This document shows, piece by piece, positions 1 to 6,162 of a stretch of DNA of 6,288 nt. The notes beneath the pieces were generated by a model. It had not been told where the DNA came from, made no database searches, and worked only from the letters and a program-made list of their open reading frames with translations. The stretch lies in contig JAUUZS010000268.1 in the NCBI GenBank assembly GCA_030589835.1, positions 1 to 6,288 on the forward strand, given 5' to 3'. The translations under genes and the position numbers were made by a program. This stretch comes from Cyclobacteriaceae bacterium. Its GTDB lineage: Bacteria; Bacteroidota; Bacteroidia; Cytophagales; Cyclobacteriaceae. Every line of letters begins with the position of its first letter. The stretch's first letter is position 1.

Positions 1-1281
1 GCGGCAGCGATGTCGGCAATTTTCAAAGCGCCTATTGCAGCAATAATTTTTGCCCTCGAAGTATTAATGCTCGACTTAACCATGGCAGCATTGGTGCCCT
101 TACTAATCGCATCCGTAACAGCAGCATTGGTTTCCTATGTTTTTATGGGTCATTTTACGGTTTATGATTTTCAGGTGATCCACCAATTTAGCCTTGGGAA
201 TATTCCTTTTTATATCATTCTTGGAGTGTTGGCGGGTTTAGTTTCCTTGAGTTTTACAAAGATTTATAATTTTGTTGAAGATATTTTCGATAAAATAAAA
301 GCCTGGTATGCAAAGCTGATTTTGGGTGTGGCTATTCTTGGAGTTTTACTGTTCTTTTTACCATCACTATATGGCGAAGGATATGACGTGGTGAGCTCCA
401 GTTTGAAAGGAGATTATTCGGAGCTTTTTAAGAACAGTATGTTCTATGAATACCGCGAGCATTCCATCGCAATTATACTGATGTTTTTAGCGGTAATTTT
501 CCTAAAAAGCATTGCCACTTCAGCAACTTTTGGAGCCGGTGGTATTGGTGGCATTTTTGCCCCCACATTGTTTATTGGTGTCAACACAGGATTGTTCTTA
601 GCTGAAATTTTGAAATATATGGGATATGACACCATAGTATCAAGCAATTTTGCTTTGATTGGTATGTGCGGATTGATTGCCGGAGTGCTCCATGCGCCAT
701 TGACTGCGATTTTCCTAATAGCAGAATTGACAGGTGGTTATCATTTGTTTATTCCGCTTATGATTGTTTCTACGATTTCTTACACTACGATCAATTACTT
801 TGTAAAAACATCCGTGTACACAAGGCAGTTGGCAAGGAGAGGGGAACTCTTTACGCACGATAAAGACAAAATGGTGATCTCGTTGATGAACGTAAAGGAT
901 CTGTTAGAAACAAAATTTAAAACTGTTCATAAAGATGCCAACCTCGGGGAGTTGGTAAAAGTAATTACCACTTCAAAAAGAAATGTGTTTCCTGTGGTGG
1001 ATGATGATGGGATTTTTTATGGTGTAGTACATCTCAATGATATCAGGGTTGTGATCTTTAAACCGGAATTGTATGATTCGGTTATGGTCTCCAACTTAAT
1101 GCACGCGCCAATGACCTCAGCCACCAAGAATGATTCTATGGAGGATATTGTTGAGAAATTTCAGAGGACGCCACAATTCAACATTGTCGTGCTGGAAGAT
1201 GGCAAATATGTGGGATTTGTATCCCGTGCCAATGTGTTTTCAAAATACAGGAAGATGCTCAAGGAGTTTTCAGAAGATTAA
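1..1281 (+). CDS. ClC-family voltage-gated chloride channel/transporter with C-terminal CBS pair (5' truncated)
   Basis: This is the C-terminal part of an inner-membrane ClC anion channel or Cl-/H+ antiporter. The frame is open from base 1, and the residues before the first Met (AAA at 1-9) continue the family's glycine/alanine-rich helix, so the true start lies upstream and the ATG at 10 is internal. Visible family marks are KAPIAAIIFALEVL (25-66), matching the helix that carries E202/E203 of E. coli ClC-ec1; the third selectivity-filter motif GGIGGIFAP (538-564); HAPLTAIFLIAELT (helix P/Q region); and Tyr at 817-819 in SVYTRQLARRG, aligning with the Cl--coordinating Y445. Two CBS domains follow (about 886-1062 and 1087-1266), as in many bacterial and eukaryotic ClCs, probably sensing nucleotides or ionic conditions. 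The filter motifs GSGIP and GKEGP, including the gating glutamate, are outside the window. The position equivalent to the internal proton glutamate E203 is Val (61-63), as in ClC channels. The stop overlaps the opposite-strand gene. The family is certain; transport mode is inferred. Confidence 0.95.
   Translation, partial: AAAMSAIFKAPIAAIIFALEVLMLDLTMAALVPLLIASVTAALVSYVFMGHFTVYDFQVIHQFSLGNIPFYIILGVLAGLVSLSFTKIYNFVEDIFDKIKAWYAKLILGVAILGVLLFFLPSLYGEGYDVVSSSLKGDYSELFKNSMFYEYREHSIAIILMFLAVIFLKSIATSATFGAGGIGGIFAPTLFIGVNTGLFLAEILKYMGYDTIVSSNFALIGMCGLIAGVLHAPLTAIFLIAELTGGYHLFIPLMIVSTISYTTINYFVKTSVYTRQLARRGELFTHDKDKMVISLMNVKDLLETKFKTVHKDANLGELVKVITTSKRNVFPVVDDDGIFYGVVHLNDIRVVIFKPELYDSVMVSNLMHAPMTSATKNDSMEDIVEKFQRTPQFNIVVLEDGKYVGFVSRANVFSKYRKMLKEFSED
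1278..1281. other. Tail-to-tail stop-codon overlap (TTAA)
   Basis: The palindromic TTAA gives a TAA stop to the ClC gene on the plus strand (1279-1281) and to the MurU-like gene on the minus strand (1280-1278). No spacer remains for a bidirectional terminator, and I see no GC-rich hairpin with a T-tract near it on either strand. Confidence 0.9.
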
Positions 1282-2021
1282 CATTTTGCCACAAATTCTT
1301 CTATTTCAATCTCGCGCGCACCTCTTTGTAATTTTTCAGGAGTCCCGATATCAAGCCAGTAAGATTTATCATCCACATACCCCATAATTTTATGTGCTCT
1401 TGCCAACCTCAAATACACATCAATGATAGAGAAACAGCCATCCTCATCAATTAGTTTGAAAATCTTAGGATCAATTATATGAAGACAGGAAAAGGCAATT
1501 TGCTCCAGATTTCGATTGGCATTTGAGGCAAGAATCTTTTCTTTGGTAAGCACGTTTTCCCATCCGCAAAGTCGCTTATTCTCATCGAAAAGGAAAAACC
1601 TGCTTCCGGGGCGATGTCTTACTAAAAGTGTAGCTAAGGCATTGTTATTTTTATGGTAATTATAATAATCTAGTAAATCAATATCGGTTAGCGTATCGAC
1701 ATTGTGAACTAAAAAGGGTTCGTTATCATCAAAAAACCAGGAAGCTTTTTTAAGCCCTCCTCCTGTGTCGAGGAGTTTTCCGCGTTCATCGGATATTTGT
1801 AGATTGATGCCAAAGTTATTTTTTGAGTTCAGGAACTCCATCACCTTATCCGCAAAATGGTGAACGTTTACGATTATTTCATTGAATCCATAATTGATTA
1901 ATCTCCTGATGACCATTTCCAATATTGGAGTCCCTTGAATTTCGGCCAGGGCTTTGGGACGGTCATTGGTGATTGGCCTAAGCCTTGTGCCAAGGCCGGC
2001 AGCAAAAATCATTGCTTTCAT
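1278..2021 (-). CDS. MurU-like sugar-1-phosphate nucleotidyltransferase (NDP-sugar pyrophosphorylase family)
   Basis: This is a cytoplasmic nucleotidyltransferase that transfers an NMP from an NTP to a sugar 1-phosphate. The 247-residue length fits the short single-domain MurU/RmlA-like class, without a left-handed beta-helix acyltransferase domain. The N-terminus carries the signature AAGLGTRLRP (residues 7-16) followed by RPKAL with the conserved Lys23. TGGGL (86-90) is the sugar/base-loop motif, VHNVDT (105-110) supplies the metal-binding Asp109, and YWLDIGTPEKL (221-231) is the conserved C-terminal motif with a second metal Asp. It starts inside the stop of the upstream kinase gene (ATGA overlap, 2018-2021), so translation is probably coupled. 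Known biology: Pseudomonas MurU makes UDP-MurNAc from MurNAc-1-P supplied by AmgK. The AmgK-like neighbour makes the same role likely here, but a GlcNAc-1-P or mannose-1-P uridylyl/guanylyltransferase cannot be excluded from sequence alone. Confidence 0.9.
   Translation of the reverse strand: MKAMIFAAGLGTRLRPITNDRPKALAEIQGTPILEMVIRRLINYGFNEIIVNVHHFADKVMEFLNSKNNFGINLQISDERGKLLDTGGGLKKASWFFDDNEPFLVHNVDTLTDIDLLDYYNYHKNNNALATLLVRHRPGSRFFLFDENKRLCGWENVLTKEKILASNANRNLEQIAFSCLHIIDPKIFKLIDEDGCFSIIDVYLRLARAHKIMGYVDDKSYWLDIGTPEKLQRGAREIEIEEFVAKC
2018..2021 (-). other. ATGA start/stop overlap coupling kinase and nucleotidyltransferase genes
   Basis: On the minus strand, the TGA stop of the kinase-RapZC gene (2020-2018) overlaps the ATG of the MurU-like gene (2021-2019). 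This four-base arrangement usually indicates re-initiation by the same ribosome and therefore matched expression of the two pathway enzymes. Confidence 0.9.
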
Positions 2022-3460
2022 AATTGTGGTTGTTCGCGATGTATTAATTGAATCATGACCTTATCCTCATATTTTTCTTTAAGGTTTTCGGCCATTCGCT
2101 CAGCACAATAGACAGATCGGTGTTGCCCTCCGGTGCATCCAAAGGCTATTTGTAGATTTTTAAACTCCCGATTCAAATACTTATCAGCTGTTTGCTCAAT
2201 AAGTTGAATGGAATTATGTAAAAATTCCTCCGCTTCGCCTCCCATTTTCAGAAAATCAACGACTTCTTCATCTTTTCCATTTTTGTCTTTAAAGCGCTCA
2301 TATCTTCCCGGGTTATGAATTCCCCGGCAGTCAAAAATAAACCCGCCGCCATTTCCTTGCTTGTTTTCTGGCAATCCTTTGTGATACGAAAAACTAAGGA
2401 TTTCAATATTTAATGGTATTTGCGTATTGAAATCCCTTCTGTATTTCATTAATTCCCGTGATTCCGTAAGGCTTTTCAGCACTTTTTCCATATAGGGAAA
2501 CCCTTTAGGGAAAAGATCATTTTTAAGAATGTTGTCTAATTGCTTAAGGGCATAGGGAATACTTTTCAGAAACTGCGTCCTGCGCTCATAAAAGCCTCTG
2601 AATCCATAGGCCCCCATGGCTTGCATCAGCCTTACCAACACAAAAGCCCTGTAATATTCAAGCCATTCTTCTTTATTAAAGTCAAGGTAATTGCTCAGCA
2701 CCTCAAGATAATGATCTAGCAGGATGTCCTTGATATCTGCCGGGATATTTGCTTTGGAGTCGTAAAGAATGGATGCTACATCGTACTGAAGCGCACCCTT
2801 TCTTCCTCCCTGGTAGTCGATGAAATAAGGGTTCCCTTCCACCATCATGATGTTCTTTGACTGGAAATCCCGGTATAAAAAATAGTCAGCGTCAGCCCCC
2901 AACAGAAAGTCGGTGAATTGCTGAAAATCGTCTTCCAACAGCTGCTCGTCAAAAGGAATTTTGGCCAATTTGAGGAAGTAATATTTGAAATAACTCAAAT
3001 CCCACATCATAGATTGCTTGTCAAAAGCATCTCTGGGATAGCATAGGGTGTAATCCAATTTTTCCGATGCGGTGAGCTGAAATTCAGGCAGTAAGGTCAA
3101 TGCAGTTTTATATGCTTTGATTGCCGATCCCGGAAAAATACCTACCTGGCTTCGCTTTTTATGAAGAAAGTCAAACAGCGATTCATCCCCTAAATCAGAC
3201 AAAAGATAAAGTTTGCCATTTTTATCCTCTGAGAGCACTTCTGGGACTGGTAAACCGATGGAAAAAAAGTGCTTTGTAAAGCTCAAAAATGCACGGTTCT
3301 CCTTAAGGTCTTCATTGTAAACACCTATCGCAGTTTTACTCGATCCTATTATTCTATAATATTCCCTGTATGAACCTGATTGTGGAATTGTGATGATTTG
3401 ATTGGCTTTTTCGCCGAACCAATTTTCAAATATTGAATTTAAAGATTCTTTTTCTATCAC
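2018..3460 (-). CDS. AmgK-like aminosugar kinase fused to a RapZ C-terminal domain
   Basis: This 480-residue cytoplasmic two-domain protein has an APH/choline-kinase fold at about residues 1-330. It shows an N-lobe loop SGSYREYYRI (28-37), the catalytic loop YRDFQSKNIM (196-205; Asp198, Asn203) and the metal-binding IDYQGG (214-219, Asp215). These match AmgK, which phosphorylates MurNAc/GlcNAc at the anomeric position. From about 353 to the end it matches the RapZ/YvcJ C-terminal domain: FSYHKGLPE, FDCRGIHNPG (376-385) and the hallmark GCTGGQHRSV (441-450). The P-loop ATPase half of RapZ is absent, so the kinase stands in its place. The C-terminus (HREQPQL) lacks the basic Lys/Arg tail used by E. 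coli RapZ to bind RNA. The start is GTG at 3460-3458: the frame is open back to a TGA at 3499-3497 with no ATG. It is first in a two-gene unit with the MurU-like gene. Kinase substrate and sensing role are inferred. Confidence 0.93.
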   Translation of the reverse strand: MIEKESLNSIFENWFGEKANQIITIPQSGSYREYYRIIGSSKTAIGVYNEDLKENRAFLSFTKHFFSIGLPVPEVLSEDKNGKLYLLSDLGDESLFDFLHKKRSQVGIFPGSAIKAYKTALTLLPEFQLTASEKLDYTLCYPRDAFDKQSMMWDLSYFKYYFLKLAKIPFDEQLLEDDFQQFTDFLLGADADYFLYRDFQSKNIMMVEGNPYFIDYQGGRKGALQYDVASILYDSKANIPADIKDILLDHYLEVLSNYLDFNKEEWLEYYRAFVLVRLMQAMGAYGFRGFYERRTQFLKSIPYALKQLDNILKNDLFPKGFPYMEKVLKSLTESRELMKYRRDFNTQIPLNIEILSFSYHKGLPENKQGNGGGFIFDCRGIHNPGRYERFKDKNGKDEEVVDFLKMGGEAEEFLHNSIQLIEQTADKYLNREFKNLQIAFGCTGGQHRSVYCAERMAENLKEKYEDKVMIQLIHREQPQL

Positions 3461-3475
3461 TTCATTTTGTTTGCG

Positions 3476-3509
3476 CCAAGATAGCAGATTTTTTCTTCAT
3501 ATGGAACAA
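3476..3509 (-). promoter_or_regulatory. Candidate promoter for the kinase-RapZC/MurU-like operon
   Basis: On the minus strand, TATCTTGG (3483-3476) resembles the Bacteroidota -7 box TAnnTTTG with one mismatch, and a TTG (3509-3507) lies 23 bases upstream of it. This would start transcription only about 10 bases before the GTG start. The spacing is at the long end of what is known, so the call is tentative. Confidence 0.25.
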
Positions 3510-3572
3510 TGCTTTTGCTACAAAATCATTGTTATTGGAATGAGGATATTCGCATTGCCGCACCTATAATTC

Positions 3573-3723
3573 ATAAACTGAATGGAATATGCTAAATGCA
3601 ATATTCTTTTTACATCGACATTCAGGCATCAATTTTATTTTTTAATTTATCATATAATTTAAGGGTAAAATTTCTAAAGGAGATTATTTATTAAAAGGAT
3701 GAATTGGGATACATTCAGTTTAT
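3573..3723. repeat. 12-bp perfect inverted repeat flanking a 151-bp segment (MITE-like?)
   Basis: ATAAACTGAATG at 3573-3584 is the exact reverse complement of CATTCAGTTTAT at 3712-3723. With one unpaired base (C3572) the match extends by four more bases (AATT on both sides). The interior is AT-rich and non-coding, and no clear target-site duplication longer than the self-complementary AATT is seen. It could be the termini of a small non-autonomous element, a long-range RNA stem, or chance. Confidence 0.4.
3585..3611 (+). terminator. Weak bulged hairpin followed by five T
   Basis: GAATATGC (3585-3592) pairs with GCAATATTC (3598-3606) with one bulged A and a five-base loop, followed directly by TTTTT (3607-3611). 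The shape resembles an intrinsic terminator, but the stem is AT-rich and no gene ends just upstream on the plus strand. It might terminate an unannotated short transcript or have no function. Confidence 0.2.
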
Positions 3724-3787
3724 AATTATTTATAATAGTTAACTAAATTTTTTTTCCAATTCAACTTCAAGATTGCGAAACAATTTA

Positions 3788-3814
3788 TTGAAAAATAAGA
3801 AGTTATGTACTTTG
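3788..3814 (+). promoter_or_regulatory. Promoter-like element upstream of a possible small ORF
   Basis: TTG (3788-3790) is followed after 17 bases by TACTTTG (3808-3814), a one-base-short version of the Bacteroidota TAnnTTTG box. A start near 3820 would leave about 20 bases before the ATG at 3839. In such AT-rich DNA near-matches arise often, so this is only suggestive. Confidence 0.2.
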
Positions 3815-3838
3815 GAATCAATAATTACAAATATAAAT

Positions 3839-3922
3839 ATGCCGTCGACATATGACATCAATAAAAGGACAAAGGAATTAGAAAGGGAAGGAAATTACAT
3901 TGAGCTCAATCGTATAGATTAA
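3839..3922 (+). CDS. Possible 27-residue small protein, unknown function
   Basis: The ORF runs from ATG to TAA and encodes a short, very hydrophilic peptide (MPSTYDINKR at the start, ELEREGNYIELNRID at the end) with mixed charges and no signal peptide or membrane segment. I do not recognise a family. In its favour are a promoter-like element about 25 bases upstream and a composition, rich in Glu, Lys, Arg, Asn and Ile, that reads like protein rather than random AT-rich DNA. Against it are the short length and lack of any known homologue to compare. It could also be the remnant of a longer gene. It lies just before the promoter candidate of the cytochrome gene. Confidence 0.2.
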   Translation: MPSTYDINKRTKELEREGNYIELNRID

Positions 3923-3931
3923 TGACTATCA

Positions 3932-3962
3932 TTGCTTTCCAATATTTTATGACATTAATTTG
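3932..3962 (+). promoter_or_regulatory. Candidate Bacteroidota-type promoter for the cytochrome c/YceI/SUMF1 operon
   Basis: TTG (3932-3934) and TTAATTTG (3955-3962) are separated by 20 bases, matching the phylum's TTG / TAnnTTTG arrangement with one mismatch in the -7 box. Transcription would begin around 3969, giving a leader of roughly 19 bases before the ATG at 3988. Position and spacing make this the best promoter candidate in the window. Confidence 0.4.
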
Positions 3963-3987
3963 AGGAAAATTTCAATGTATTTTTTAA

Positions 3988-4443
3988 ATGAGGAAGTATC
4001 GGTTTTTATTAGCAGTTTTTACATTGTTTTTGTTGGAATCATGTTCAGATGGGAAAAAAGGAATTGTAAAAGGTAAAATTGTGCCAACCACAAAAAAAAC
4101 GTTGGCAAAACCTATGGCTCCCGGGCAGTTGGTGTATTTGCAATTTTGTCTCGCATGTCATATGGAAAATGGAGAAGGTGTTCCCGGACTATATCCGACC
4201 TTAGTACAGACTGAGGGAGTATTGGGAGATAAAAATATACTTATAGGCACTGTGCTCCATGGAATGGAAGGCCCGATAAAAGTAAATGGCCAGGAGTATA
4301 ATAACGTGATGGCCAAACTTGACTATCTACAAGATAAGGATATTGCGGAAGTGTTAACTTATATTAGAACAAATTTTGGAAATAATGGATCAGCCATATC
4401 AGAAATTGAGGTGAAGGCGGCAAGGAGCGCCGGAGCTAATTAA
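3988..4443 (+). CDS. Mono-haem cytochrome c lipoprotein
   Basis: This 151-residue exported electron carrier has an N-terminal signal (MRK, then a hydrophobic run) ending in a lipobox, LESC, with Cys19 as the lipidation site, so it is probably anchored in the envelope facing the periplasm or exterior. A linker of about 25 residues rich in Lys, Thr and Pro leads to a class I cytochrome c domain (about 44-131). It has one haem-binding motif CLACH (54-58), the NGEGVPGLYPTL segment typical of these domains, and Met108 in NNVMAKLDYLQDKDIAEVLTYIR as the likely axial ligand opposite His58. A single CxxCH means one haem. It is the first gene of the plus-strand set, 47 bases before the yceI-like gene, with an in-frame TAA immediately before the ATG fixing the start. 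It probably passes electrons to or from an envelope oxidoreductase; the partner is not evident. Confidence 0.93.
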   Translation: MRKYRFLLAVFTLFLLESCSDGKKGIVKGKIVPTTKKTLAKPMAPGQLVYLQFCLACHMENGEGVPGLYPTLVQTEGVLGDKNILIGTVLHGMEGPIKVNGQEYNNVMAKLDYLQDKDIAEVLTYIRTNFGNNGSAISEIEVKAARSAGAN

Positions 4444-4490
4444 TTTTTTTGGCTTGTTTATTGATTTAAAAAACAAAAACTAAAATAAAG

Positions 4491-5090
4491 ATGAAGATGT
4501 CGAGAATATTTTTCGTGGCTTGTTTGATGTTTGTTTACACATTAAGTGTGGCTCAAACAGTTAAACTGAATGTAACTGAAGAAACTGTTATGACGATTAC
4601 AGGCTCTTCCACACTCCATGGCTGGACGAGCGAAGTGAATACCGTGAAAGGCAGCGTTGAAGTTGGAGGGAAGATGTTAAAAAAAGGTAAAGCTAAAAAA
4701 GGAGATGATATTGCCAGTGTCAGTATTGTAGTTCCTGTAATTAGCATTATCAGCCCAAGAGGTTCTACTATGGATAAAAAGACCTACAATGCCCTTAAAT
4801 ACGAGGAGCATCCTGAAATTACTTTTGAGTTAAATGATAATAAAATATCTTCAATCGTGGGTGACACTTTAAATATTATTGCTTCGGGTAATTTGACGAT
4901 TGCCGGTAAGACTAAATCTGTGGAATTTCCTGTCAAGGGAAAAATCATCTCTTCAGATAAAATGAGTTTTAAGGGGGCATACAAATTGAATATGGTGGAG
5001 TATGACATCGAGCCTCCATCGGCCATGTTTGGCCAGATTGTTACCGGTGAGGAGGTAGAGATAAAATTTACATTAATTGTGTCAAAATAG
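4491..5090 (+). CDS. YceI-family periplasmic protein (lipocalin-like)
   Basis: This 199-residue secreted protein has a Sec signal peptide (MKMSRIFFVACL..., predicted cleavage in SVAQT, after Ala21). The mature part matches the YceI domain: an opening strand with TITGSSTLHGW (about 36-46), the middle KTYNALKYEEHPEITFEL (about 99-116) and the late NLTIAGKTKSVEFPVKG (about 133-149), ending with an EVEIKFTLIVSK strand. YceI proteins form an elongated beta-barrel with a hydrophobic cavity that in TT1927b of Thermus binds a polyprenyl molecule, so carriage of an isoprenoid or quinone-like ligand is a known family property. YceI genes often sit beside cytochromes, in keeping with the cytochrome c gene upstream. 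A second in-frame ATG two codons later (4497) is an alternative start. It is 11 bases from the SUMF1-type gene, so the two are very likely co-transcribed. Confidence 0.93.
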   Translation: MKMSRIFFVACLMFVYTLSVAQTVKLNVTEETVMTITGSSTLHGWTSEVNTVKGSVEVGGKMLKKGKAKKGDDIASVSIVVPVISIISPRGSTMDKKTYNALKYEEHPEITFELNDNKISSIVGDTLNIIASGNLTIAGKTKSVEFPVKGKIISSDKMSFKGAYKLNMVEYDIEPPSAMFGQIVTGEEVEIKFTLIVSK

Positions 5091-5101
5091 AATTATAGAT
5101 T

Positions 5102-6136
5102 ATGAATAGTAAAAAATCACTTATTTTTTTTATACTTATCGCCTGCGGTGCTTTATCCTTTTCATTCATTGGGGGTGAAGGCTTTGAAGGCTCAGGAAGC
5201 CCACAAGATTCATTGAAATCAGTGGGAGAATATGACAAGTATATGGAATCCATTGCGTCTACGGATGTTACATTTCAAATGTTGCCAATTCCCGCAGGTG
5301 AGTTTTTAATTGGTAGTCCTGAGAATGAAGAAAAAAGAGAAGTAGATGAAGGCCCACAGCAAATGTTGAAAATCGATGCCTTTTATATGATGGAGACCGA
5401 GATGACCTGGGATTTATTCGAATTATTTATCGATACGGAAAAAAGTGCGTTGGTAGGGTATTCCACGGACGACAGCAAAGTAAAAGCGGATGCCGTTACC
5501 AGGCCAAGCACACCGTATCTTGATCCCAGTTTTGGCATGGGAAAAAGAAATTTTCCGGCAATTTCCATGACGCAATTTGCTGCATTGAACTTCTGTAAGT
5601 GGTTGTCTGAAGTCACTGGTAAATTTTACCGGTTGCCAACAGAAGCGGAGTGGGAGTACGCTTGCAAAGCAGGAACCACCACAGTATACTCGTTTGGGGA
5701 TAGCGTAGACCAATTGGGTGATTATGCCTGGTATTGGGACAACAGTGATGACACCTACCATGAGGTAGCTCAAAAAAAACCAAACCCCTGGGGACTTTAT
5801 GATATGCATGGAAATGTTGCAGAATGGACTATGGATCAATATCAGGAAGATTATTATGCTTCGCTGAAGGAAGGGGCGGTGAACCCATGGCGGATTCCAA
5901 CAAACTTGCATCCCAGATCAGTGAAAGGCGGAAGTTGGGACGATGATCCGGAGGGATTAAGGTCATCCTCGAGATTGATGTCGGACAGGGATTGGCAAAA
6001 AAGGGATCCGCAAATTCCTAAAAGCTTCTGGTGGAATACCGACGCACCATTTTTAGGCCTTCGAGTTATCAGGCCGGCCAAAGAAATGACAAAAGAAGAA
6101 GTAGAAGAATTTTTTTCAATGGCTTTAGATGAGTAA
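5102..6136 (+). CDS. Exported SUMF1/FGE-fold protein lacking the formylglycine-generating cysteines
   Basis: The 344-residue protein has a hydrophobic N-terminal export signal; LIAC (12-15) could be a lipobox, but the hydrophobic stretch continues past it, so anchoring is uncertain. The SUMF1 (FGE-sulfatase, C-type-lectin-like) domain spans about 58-325: MLPIPAGEFLIGS (60-72), PAISMTQFAALNFCKWLS (152-169), FYRLPTEAEWEYACKAG (175-191), NPWGLYDMHGNVAEW (228-242), VKGGSWDD (274-281) and GLRVIRP (319-325). In true formylglycine-generating enzymes a catalytic Cys pair lies shortly after the KGGS motif. Here the stretch after VKGGSW has no Cys at all, so sulfatase activation is unlikely. Bacteroidota have many such members, including gliding/T9SS proteins GldJ and GldK, used structurally. 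An insertion of about 25 residues precedes GLRVIRP, and an acidic helix closes the protein. The start is 11 bases after the YceI gene. Role unknown; the fold is certain. Confidence 0.93.
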   Translation: MNSKKSLIFFILIACGALSFSFIGGEGFEGSGSPQDSLKSVGEYDKYMESIASTDVTFQMLPIPAGEFLIGSPENEEKREVDEGPQQMLKIDAFYMMETEMTWDLFELFIDTEKSALVGYSTDDSKVKADAVTRPSTPYLDPSFGMGKRNFPAISMTQFAALNFCKWLSEVTGKFYRLPTEAEWEYACKAGTTTVYSFGDSVDQLGDYAWYWDNSDDTYHEVAQKKPNPWGLYDMHGNVAEWTMDQYQEDYYASLKEGAVNPWRIPTNLHPRSVKGGSWDDDPEGLRSSSRLMSDRDWQKRDPQIPKSFWWNTDAPFLGLRVIRPAKEMTKEEVEEFFSMALDE

Positions 6137-6162
6137 ATTGTAGCATTATTAAAATAAAATAA

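Larger units (their letters stand above)
3461..3987. other. 527-bp AT-rich divergent intergenic region
   Basis: This spacer separates the minus-strand aminosugar operon from the plus-strand envelope operon. All frames are broken by frequent stops; the longest ATG ORF I find by eye has 27 codons (3839-3922), and another of 22 codons (3501-3569) shows no supporting signal. The spacer contains promoter-like elements facing both ways, a long-range 12-bp perfect inverted repeat (3573-3584 and 3712-3723), and a bulged hairpin with a T5 tract (3585-3611). I see no tRNA, no recognisable riboswitch and no gene remnant of a family I know. For a divergent promoter region it is long, leaving room for an unrecognised small RNA or a mobile-element relic. 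Confidence 0.7.

Noticed and set aside
10..12. ATG at 10 as the start of the ClC gene
   Set aside because: The frame is open to base 1 and the preceding Ala residues belong to the conserved helix; a start here would remove the selectivity-filter motifs and half the channel.
444..647. Minus-strand open frame of 67 codons inside the ClC gene
   Set aside because: It lies wholly opposite the conserved GGIGGIFAP region; its composition is that of an antisense shadow and no family is recognisable.
1130..1387. Plus-strand open frame of 85 codons crossing the ClC/MurU-like junction
   Set aside because: It overlaps the second CBS domain in another frame and the antisense of the MurU-like gene; the translation resembles no protein.
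3501..3569. Plus-strand 22-codon ORF (MEQCFCYKII...) in the divergent spacer
   Set aside because: No promoter or RBS support and too short to judge; it partly overlaps the region expected to contain the minus-strand promoter.
4430..4450. Possible terminator after the cytochrome gene (repeat GGAGC then T-run)
   Set aside because: GGAGC GCC GGAGC is a direct rather than inverted repeat and forms no stable stem; transcription probably continues into the YceI gene.
5423..5911. Minus-strand open frame of 162 codons inside the SUMF1-type gene
   Set aside because: It is the longest shadow in the window but is fully opposite conserved SUMF1 motifs, lacks recognisable domains and has no upstream signals.
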